The notes below the pieces were generated by a model, which worked only from the letters and a program-made list of their open reading frames with translations, made no database searches and was not told where the DNA came from. A program made the translations under genes and the position numbers. Source: Erysipelothrix sp. (GTDB taxonomy: Bacteria; Bacillota_I; Bacilli_A; Erysipelotrichales; Erysipelotrichaceae). Taken from it: a stretch of 11,331 nt of DNA. This document shows, piece after piece, positions 6,419 through 11,331 of the stretch. Position 1 is the first letter of the stretch. Each line of letters begins with the position of its first letter. The stretch lies in NCBI GenBank assembly GCA_030152625.1, contig JASLJD010000135.1, positions 1-11,331 on the forward strand. Direction: 5' to 3'.

Positions 6419-7544
6419 AAACATTTATCTTGACGCTGCCAGTACGATGCCTATTCGTTCTGAAATTGCAGACGATGCCTATCGGATTATGAAAGAATAT
6501 TATGGAAACGCTGACGCTTTACATCGTGAAGGTCAGCGTGTTTCACGTTTAATTGAGCAGAGTCAAAAAACTTTAGCGGATATTTTAGGTGTTTTAAGTC
6601 ATGAAATCTACTACACATCCGGAGGCAGTGAGTCCAATTCTTGGGCGGTTGTCGGCATGGCGCTAGCAAGAGCTGATGAGGGAAAGCATCTCATCACATC
6701 GGAAATCGAACATGCTTCTGTTTTAAATGCTTTTCGCTACCTTGAAAAACATCACGGTTTTGAAGTGGATTACTTAGCTGTGAATGAAGATGCTGTGATC
6801 GAAGCGGATGTTTTAAGAAGGAGTTTACGTCATGACACCGTCTTAGTTTCTTTGTTTGCTGTCAACAACGAACTGGGCTCCTGTAATGATTTAGAGGCGC
6901 TGGGCAGAGTGGTGAAACGTCATTCCAATGCGAGTTTTCATGTCGATGCAGTCCAAGCTCTTGCTAAACATCCCATCCCGCAATATGGTATCGACGCCAT
7001 CTCTTACAGTGCGCATAAAATCGGGGGTTTAAAGGGCTCTGGCTTGCTTGTGAAAAAAGCGACGGTTCCCATTGTTCCGATTGTCTTTGGTGGACAACAA
7101 CAAGGACAATTAAGAGGGGGCACCCTTGATAACCCAGCGGTGATTTTATGGGCGAAAACACTTCGCTTAGCCTTGGAAGAGAGTCGAGAAACAAAAGATG
7201 AGATTGAAGCAATGCATGCCTACTTACATGCGTTTTTTGAAGACAAAGAAGGCTTTGTGATTCATAGCCCCAAAAATGCTTCGCCTTATATCTTTAATTT
7301 CTCGATTTTAAAGGTTCCTTCAGAAATTATGATGAATGCTTTAAATGAAGCCAATATATACGTCAGTGCACAAAGCACTTGCCATAGCAAAGAAAGTCAT
7401 TCCCATGTCTTAGAAGCGATAGGATGCAGCCAAGAAGAAATGGAAAGCAATATTCGCTTGAGTCTATCACCGCTTGTTGACATGGATGATATTCGCTATG
7501 TTTGTGAAAAGATAATGGAGATTGAGTCTTATGTACAAAGTTAA
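6393..7544 (+). CDS. cysteine desulfurase, NifS/IscS-type (NifZ-like partner of ThiI)
   Basis: 383 residues from GTG 6393 (ATG 6399 is the alternative, only two residues shorter). It is a fold-type I PLP enzyme that takes sulfur from L-cysteine as an enzyme persulfide. Visible residues are His107 in SEIEHASV (PLP stacking), the NNE motif, Asp185 in FHVDAVQ, the PLP Schiff-base Lys209 in YSAHKI, and the persulfide Cys330 in QSTCHSKES. The Cys loop differs from the common GSAC pattern, though the essential Cys is present and the long loop is typical of class I enzymes. The gene is followed directly by thiI, whose start it overlaps by 14 bases. The equivalent pair in B. subtilis (nifZ-thiI) supplies sulfur for 4-thiouridine in tRNA, so a dedicated tRNA-thiolation role is the best inference over Fe-S cluster assembly. 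Confidence 0.92.
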   Translation: MKMHEAQAKNIYLDAASTMPIRSEIADDAYRIMKEYYGNADALHREGQRVSRLIEQSQKTLADILGVLSHEIYYTSGGSESNSWAVVGMALARADEGKHLITSEIEHASVLNAFRYLEKHHGFEVDYLAVNEDAVIEADVLRRSLRHDTVLVSLFAVNNELGSCNDLEALGRVVKRHSNASFHVDAVQALAKHPIPQYGIDAISYSAHKIGGLKGSGLLVKKATVPIVPIVFGGQQQGQLRGGTLDNPAVILWAKTLRLALEESRETKDEIEAMHAYLHAFFEDKEGFVIHSPKNASPYIFNFSILKVPSEIMMNALNEANIYVSAQSTCHSKESHSHVLEAIGCSQEEMESNIRLSLSPLVDMDDIRYVCEKIMEIESYVQS

Positions 7545-8733
7545 TTATGATCACATTTTATGTCGCTACGGCGAACTTTCAACCAAAGGAAAAAACCGTC
7601 GTGACTTTACGAATCAATTATTAAGAAATATCAAAAAACAATTGGAAGCTTTTCCAAAACTTAAGTATCGGCCAACTTATGATCGTTTATACATCGATTT
7701 AAACGGTGAAGATGGCGAAAAAGTTGCAGAGGAACTTCGTCATGTTTTTGGTTTGAGTTCCTTTTCATTGGCCGCTAAAGTGAAGCCTGATTTGGATGAA
7801 ATTGCTGAGCTGGCCACAGCTTTAATTCAAAAAGAAGAAGGGAAGACCTTTAAAGTCTTCAGCCGTCGTCATGATAAAAGCTTCCCACACAAATCCGATT
7901 ACATTGTGCGCTATGTTGCTGCTCCGATCCTTAAGACGACGGATTTTAAAGTGGATGTGCATCATCCTGATGTTGAAGTAATTGTCGAGATACGTCAAGG
8001 CGTAGCCTATGTCATGATGGGGAAAATTCCCGGAGCAGGCGGTTATCCGGTTGGCATCCAAGGGAAGGTTATGATGATGCTTTCAGGTGGCATTGATTCG
8101 CCGGTTGCAGCTTATCTTATGCTTAAACGCGGTGTTCAACTTGAGTTGATTCATTTTGCCTCCCCGCCTTACACATCGGAAGCTGCTTTACAAAAAGTTT
8201 TGGACTTAGCCCAAACATTGACACGTTATCAAAGTCATATCCGCGTTCATGTTGTGAATTTCACCGATATCCAACTTGAAATTCGGGACAAAGCACCGGA
8301 AAGTTATATGGTGACCTTGATGCGCCGTTACATGCTCAAGCTTGCGAATGCTTTATCAGAAGAGAAGCAGTGCTTAGCGATTGCGAATGGTGAAAGCTTA
8401 GGGCAAGTTGCCTCCCAAACGCTTGAAAGCATGAAAGCAATTGGAAAGATGGATTCTTTACCCATCCTTCGACCTCTTCTCAGTTTTGATAAGATTGAAA
8501 TCATCGATCTTGCAAGAAAAATCGATACTTATGAAACCTCGATTTTACCTTTCCAAGACTCTTGTACGGTCTTTGACCCTAAAAATCCAGTCACCCGTCC
8601 AAAGATTGATAAAATTGAATATTATGAATCCAAAATGGATGAAGAGGATTTGATTCAGAAAGCACTTGATGGTATTGTTGTTTATGATTTGAATTATCAT
8701 GATAATAAAGAGAAGGAAGAAACATTCCTATAA
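7531..8733 (+). CDS. thiI: tRNA 4-thiouridine synthase ThiI (no rhodanese domain)
   Basis: 400 residues from ATG 7531, with GGAG at 7517-7520. The upstream TTG at 7522 sits one base after that site and is unlikely. Order of parts: an N-terminal ferredoxin-like region (RYGELSTKGKNRRDF), a THUMP RNA-binding domain to about residue 165 ending in the GAGGYPVG linker, and then the PP-loop ATP pyrophosphatase domain with SGGIDS at residues 185-190. Cys345 in DSCTVFDPKNP corresponds to the catalytic cysteine near the end of that domain in E. coli ThiI. The enzyme adenylates U8 of tRNA and replaces its oxygen with sulfur, giving s4U, a near-UV sensor. It lacks the C-terminal rhodanese domain of E. 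coli ThiI, as in B. subtilis (401 residues), so persulfide sulfur should come directly from the adjacent desulfurase. It probably has no role in thiamine synthesis. Confidence 0.96.
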   Translation: MYKVNYDHILCRYGELSTKGKNRRDFTNQLLRNIKKQLEAFPKLKYRPTYDRLYIDLNGEDGEKVAEELRHVFGLSSFSLAAKVKPDLDEIAELATALIQKEEGKTFKVFSRRHDKSFPHKSDYIVRYVAAPILKTTDFKVDVHHPDVEVIVEIRQGVAYVMMGKIPGAGGYPVGIQGKVMMMLSGGIDSPVAAYLMLKRGVQLELIHFASPPYTSEAALQKVLDLAQTLTRYQSHIRVHVVNFTDIQLEIRDKAPESYMVTLMRRYMLKLANALSEEKQCLAIANGESLGQVASQTLESMKAIGKMDSLPILRPLLSFDKIEIIDLARKIDTYETSILPFQDSCTVFDPKNPVTRPKIDKIEYYESKMDEEDLIQKALDGIVVYDLNYHDNKEKEETFL

Positions 8734-8734
8734 T
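8729..8734 (+). promoter_or_regulatory. consensus -10 hexamer before ffh, uncertain promoter
   Basis: A perfect TATAAT overlaps the thiI stop codon and lies 14 bases before the ffh start. The -35 position (8706-8711, TAAAGA) is poor and there is no extended TG, so this may be chance in A/T-rich sequence. If real, it would give ffh a separate, short-leader transcript. Confidence 0.25.
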
Positions 8735-8748
8735 AAAGGGAGGATACT

Positions 8749-10044
8749 ATGGCATTTGATCAATTAACAAATCGCTTACAAGATACATTCCGTAATATGA
8801 TGGGAAAGGGCAAGCTGAGTGAAAAGAATATCCAAGATGCCCTTCGCGAGATCCGTATTGCACTTTTAGAAGCCGATGTTAGCTTGGAAGTGATTCAAGA
8901 ACTTTTAGACCATGTGCAAGAAGAAGCCATGGGCATGAAGGTTGTGCGTGATGTCGATCCATCGCAAATGTTTGTGAAAGTTGTTCACGATAAATTAGTT
9001 GAGATATTAGGAACTGAAAATGAACCGCTTCGTCTCGATGCTAAACCGGGTATTTTGATGATGGTTGGTCTTCAAGGGAGTGGTAAGACGACCAGTATCG
9101 CTAAAATTGCGTATCATTTGAAAAAACGTGAAAACAAAAAAGTTTTGATGGTTGCGGCCGACTTAGCACGCCCAGCTGCTGTTGAGCAATTACATATCTT
9201 AGGTGATCAAATCGGTGTCGATGTCTTTAGTCAAGAAAACAGCGACCCTGTGGATGTTGTGAAAGCAGCCTTAAAAGAAGCTAAGGATTATGATGTCTTG
9301 CTGATAGATACGGCGGGTCGTTTACAAATCGATGAAGCGCTGATGGAAGAAGTTAAGGCAATTCAAAAGATTGCGAAACCGGATGAGGTTTTGCTCAGTG
9401 TCGATGCAATGAGTGGACAAGATATTATTAATGTCGCTGAAGGTTTTGATGAAATGCTTGATTTGACAGGTTTAATGGCGACCAAATTCGATGGTGATGC
9501 GCGTGGTGGGGCGATTTTATCAGTGCGTGCGATGACCAATGTTCCTGTGAAGTTTGTGGGTGTGGGTGAAAAAATTGAAGATCTTGAAGTCTTCCATCCA
9601 GATCGTGTTGCTTCCCGTATCTTAGGGATGGGGGATGTGGTCTCACTTGTTGAAAAAGCTGAAGAGAAAATGGACATGGAAGAAGCTGAAAAAGCAGCCG
9701 AGCGCATGATGAAGGGTCAATTTACGCTTGAAGATATGCTCATCCAAATCCAACAAGTCTCAAAGATGGGGCCTTTATCAGGTCTGATGAAAATGATTCC
9801 TGGCATGAATCAATTTGCCGGTCAAATGGATGACCTGGGTGCAGATGATCAAATGAAAAAAGTTGAAGCGATCATCTTAAGTATGACCCCTTATGAGCGG
9901 GCAAACCCCGATAAAATCCGCTCATCGCATAAACGCCGGATTGCGAAAGGTTCAGGAACCAGTACAACAGATGTGAACCGATTATTGCGTCAATACGAAC
10001 AAATGAAAAAACAGATGCGCATGTTCTCAAGATTTCTTGGTTAG
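8749..10044 (+). CDS. ffh: signal recognition particle protein Ffh (SRP54)
   Basis: 431 residues with the full NG-M architecture. The N domain (about 1-90) contains ALREIRIALLEADVSLEV. The GTPase domain has G1 GLQGSGKTT at 107-115, G3 DTAGR from Asp187, G4 TKFDGD with Asp248, and the closing GVGEKIEDLEVFHPDR. The methionine-rich M domain (about 300-431) has FTLEDML at residue 325 and the RNA-binding helix-turn-helix segment IRSSHKRRIAKGSGTS. Ffh binds SRP RNA and the signal sequences of nascent membrane and secreted proteins, and docks on FtsY. GGGAGG at 8738-8743 lies 5 bases before the ATG. The gene follows thiI by 15 bp and is not preceded by ylxM, its usual partner in Firmicutes. The C-terminal tail is slightly shorter than in B. 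subtilis (446 residues). Confidence 0.98.
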   Translation: MAFDQLTNRLQDTFRNMMGKGKLSEKNIQDALREIRIALLEADVSLEVIQELLDHVQEEAMGMKVVRDVDPSQMFVKVVHDKLVEILGTENEPLRLDAKPGILMMVGLQGSGKTTSIAKIAYHLKKRENKKVLMVAADLARPAAVEQLHILGDQIGVDVFSQENSDPVDVVKAALKEAKDYDVLLIDTAGRLQIDEALMEEVKAIQKIAKPDEVLLSVDAMSGQDIINVAEGFDEMLDLTGLMATKFDGDARGGAILSVRAMTNVPVKFVGVGEKIEDLEVFHPDRVASRILGMGDVVSLVEKAEEKMDMEEAEKAAERMMKGQFTLEDMLIQIQQVSKMGPLSGLMKMIPGMNQFAGQMDDLGADDQMKKVEAIILSMTPYERANPDKIRSSHKRRIAKGSGTSTTDVNRLLRQYEQMKKQMRMFSRFLG

Positions 10045-10047
10045 AAC

Positions 10048-10076
10048 TTGATTTTCCAAAAAAAATATGATAAGTT
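10048..10076 (+). promoter_or_regulatory. possible promoter of rplS
   Basis: TTGATT (10048-10053) and TAAGTT (10071-10076, preceded by TGA) are 17 bp apart. TATGAT at 10066-10071 is an alternative -10 with no good -35. The 107-bp gap with a structured leader makes a promoter here likely, but the exact hexamers are ambiguous. Confidence 0.35.
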
Positions 10077-10089
10077 AATTAGGCTTATG

Positions 10090-10145
10090 CACTCTAGTTC
10101 CGCTGTTTTTTAACATGAACTGGTTTTAAAAGAAGAAAGGAAGTC
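10090..10145 (+). promoter_or_regulatory. candidate ribosomal protein L19 leader RNA
   Basis: CTAGTTC (10094-10100) pairs with GAACTGG (10117-10123; one G-U pair). Inside, TGTT (10104-10107) pairs with AACA (10112-10115) around a U4 loop, with CGC opposite U as an asymmetric internal loop. The hairpin sits just before the rplS ribosome binding site (GAAAGGAAG, 10135-10143). An L19 leader motif upstream of rplS is known in low-GC Gram-positives (Rfam L19 leader). Position and shape fit, but I could not test the match. Confidence 0.55.
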
Positions 10146-10151
10146 GAAATA

Positions 10152-10499
10152 ATGGCACAAAATTTATTAGAAAAAGTAAGTCAATCTCAATTACGCGATG
10201 ACCTCCCAGAATTTGGTCCGGGAAGTACTGTGCGTGTTGATGTTTTGATTCGTGAAGGTGAAAAAGTTCGAGTACAGGCTTTTGAAGGTGTTGTCATCAA
10301 ACGTACAGGAGCAGGTATTTCTGAATCATTCACTGTTCGTAAAATTTCATCCGGAATTGGTGTAGAGCGTACATTCCCGCTTCATTCACCAATTATTGAC
10401 AAGATTACCGTCTTGCGTCACGGTAAAGTTCGTCGCAGCAAACTTTACTACCTTCGTGATCGTTCCGGTAAATCAGCACGTCTCGTTGAAAAACGCTAA
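10152..10499 (+). CDS. rplS: 50S ribosomal protein L19 (bL19)
   Basis: 115 residues, the standard length. Characteristic segments are PEFGPGSTVRVDVLIREGEKVRVQAFEGVV, then TGAGISESFTVRKISSGIGVERTFPLHSP and the basic end GKVRRSKLYYLRDRSGKSARL. bL19 sits at the 30S/50S interface, forming intersubunit bridges. It has its own probable promoter and leader, and an intrinsic terminator directly downstream, so most of its mRNA may be monocistronic. In many Firmicutes rplS follows rpsP-rimM-trmD; here it follows ffh directly. lepB and rbgA downstream match the rplS-(lepB)-rbgA order seen in related genomes. Confidence 0.98.
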   Translation: MAQNLLEKVSQSQLRDDLPEFGPGSTVRVDVLIREGEKVRVQAFEGVVIKRTGAGISESFTVRKISSGIGVERTFPLHSPIIDKITVLRHGKVRRSKLYYLRDRSGKSARLVEKR

Positions 10500-10508
10500 A
10501 ACAATGCT

Positions 10509-10538
10509 AAGCCGTATCTCGAATACGGCTTTTTCTTT
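10509..10538 (+). terminator. intrinsic terminator of rplS
   Basis: AAGCCGTAT (10509-10517) and ATACGGCTT (10523-10531) form a perfect 9-bp stem with a CTCGA loop, followed by TTTCTTT. The U-tract is broken by one C. It stands only about 25 bp before lepB, so some read-through into lepB-rbgA is likely. Confidence 0.88.
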
Positions 10539-10562
10539 ATAGAATAGAAGGTAGGGATGCTA

Positions 10563-11126
10563 ATGAACAAAAAAGATGATCGTTTTTTAGAAGTTTTAAA
10601 AAGTTTTATTCAAAGTTTTATTTTCAGTTTGCTTTTGGTCATTTTAATTACACAATTGGTAATTCGACCTGTCCGGGTCGAAGGCCTTTCGATGTATCCT
10701 TCTTTAAATGATAAAGAGCTTGGTTTTTCAAATATTTTATCCTTACGTTTAAAAGGTGTTGAGCGTTTTGATGTAGTGGTGATTCAGCTTGAAGATCAAA
10801 ACAAATTCATTGTGAAAAGAGTGATCGGCTTGCCAGGGGAAGAAATAGAATATAAAGATGAGACTTTATATGTCGATGGCGAAGCGGTTGAAGAATCTTT
10901 TTTAGAGAACGAATTTAGACAAGACTATCTGGATAATGATGCTGAATTTATGGTGGACTTTGGTCCCATTCAAGTCGGTGAAGATGATTACTTTGTCTTA
11001 GGGGACAATCGTCCCAATTCAATTGATTCCCGTAATTACGGTCTTTTTAATCGCGAGATGATTCGCAGCAAGGATGTTGTTGTGATTTTCCCTTTTAAAA
11101 ACTTAAGAAAGGTGGGTTCACAATGA
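10563..11126 (+). CDS. lepB: signal peptidase I
   Basis: 187 residues from ATG 10563 (MNKKDDRFLEVLKSF). ATG 10557, two codons earlier, is possible but directly abuts the GGG of the ribosome binding site at 10554-10556. One N-terminal membrane helix (about 14-33, FIQSFIFSLLLVILITQLVI) is followed by the extracytoplasmic catalytic domain with nucleophile Ser43 in EGLSMYPSL and general-base Lys85 in FIVKRVIGLPGE. The later LGDNRPNSIDSR box completes the S26 family set. The length fits a Gram-positive type I signal peptidase with a single membrane anchor. It removes signal peptides from exported proteins at the outer face of the membrane. It stands between rplS and rbgA, overlapping the latter by 4 bases. 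No separate promoter is obvious after the rplS terminator. Confidence 0.95.
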   Translation: MNKKDDRFLEVLKSFIQSFIFSLLLVILITQLVIRPVRVEGLSMYPSLNDKELGFSNILSLRLKGVERFDVVVIQLEDQNKFIVKRVIGLPGEEIEYKDETLYVDGEAVEESFLENEFRQDYLDNDAEFMVDFGPIQVGEDDYFVLGDNRPNSIDSRNYGLFNREMIRSKDVVVIFPFKNLRKVGSQ

Positions 11127-11331
11127 CGGTTCATTGGTTTCCAGGCCATATGGCCAAGGCTTTTCGTCTTATTGAAGAGGAAATTAAAAAAGTTGATTTT
11201 GTGATTGAATGTCGCGATGCAAGAGCGCCTCATTCAACACGAAACCCTGTTCTCGATGAAAAAATTGCGGACAAGCCTCGTTTAATTCTTTTGCTTAAAA
11301 AAGATCTTTCGGAACCCAAAGAAACTGAAAA
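11123..11331 (+). CDS. rbgA: ribosome biogenesis GTPase RbgA (YlqF), 3'-truncated by window edge
   Basis: 69 codons are visible, starting MTVHWFPGHMAKAF, which closely matches the RbgA N-terminus (W-F-P-G-H-M-A-K-A). The conserved segment CRDARAPHSTRNP follows. This is a circularly permuted GTPase, so the G4 motif comes first: here LKKD (residues 58-61), where N-K-x-D is usual. The P-loop and switch regions would lie past the window end. RbgA drives late assembly of the 50S subunit in Firmicutes and is essential in B. subtilis. AAAGGTGGG at 11108-11116 precedes the ATG, which overlaps the lepB stop (ATGA). Confidence 0.93.
   Translation, partial: MTVHWFPGHMAKAFRLIEEEIKKVDFVIECRDARAPHSTRNPVLDEKIADKPRLILLLKKDLSEPKETE

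Noticed and set aside
9363..9707. Reverse-strand open frame of 114 codons inside ffh
   Set aside because: Ser/Ile-rich antisense shadow of a highly conserved gene, without a family signature.
1..11331. Mobile element, CRISPR array, prophage or defence system
   Set aside because: No transposase, integrase, direct-repeat array, tRNA-linked attachment site or known defence domain was seen; genes are housekeeping or metabolic with consistent base composition by eye.

Overview
This is a low-GC Gram-positive (Firmicutes) chromosome segment. The evidence is an A/T-rich sequence with strong AGGAGG-type ribosome binding sites, an EzrA homologue, a Bacillus-like order rpsD / ezrA / cysteine desulfurase / thiI, and a ThiI without a rhodanese domain. 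An Erysipelotrichia or other non-Bacillus Bacilli lineage would fit, but that is inference and no species can be named.

Left part (1-3731, all + strand). A tightly overlapping cluster holds two VOC-fold ring-cleaving dioxygenases in tandem (the first cut by the window edge), a MarR-family repressor resembling MhqR, and a small serine hydrolase resembling MhqD. This gene set is the one used for quinone and electrophile detoxification (mhq genes) in Bacillus and Staphylococcus. A HAD-family phosphatase and a small YvlB/SHOCT-like protein follow. The HAD ribosome binding site lies inside an inverted repeat.

Middle (3732-4678). A 12-bp-stem palindrome serves as a bidirectional terminator between the small protein gene and rpsD, which is on the - strand. 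rpsD has a near-consensus promoter and a structured leader of about 160 nt that could be the S4 autoregulatory element. The rpsD and ezrA promoters diverge from a region of about 290 bp.

Right part (4679-11331, all + strand). ezrA (cell division), a NifS-type cysteine desulfurase and thiI (tRNA 4-thiouridine) form an overlapping unit. ffh (SRP GTPase), rplS (ribosomal protein bL19) with a probable L19 leader, lepB (signal peptidase I) and the start of rbgA (50S assembly GTPase) follow. This joins the rpsD-ezrA-nifZ-thiI neighbourhood to the ffh...rplS-(lepB)-rbgA neighbourhood, while ylxM, rpsP, rimM and trmD are absent from between ffh and rplS.

Most genes are housekeeping. I see no CRISPR array, insertion sequence, phage gene, tRNA or rRNA, and no convincing undescribed multi-gene system. 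The points most worth checking are the tandem dioxygenase module with its odd C-terminal tail, the RBS-sequestering hairpin before the HAD gene, the two ribosomal-protein leaders, and the non-canonical G4 motif of the RbgA homologue.
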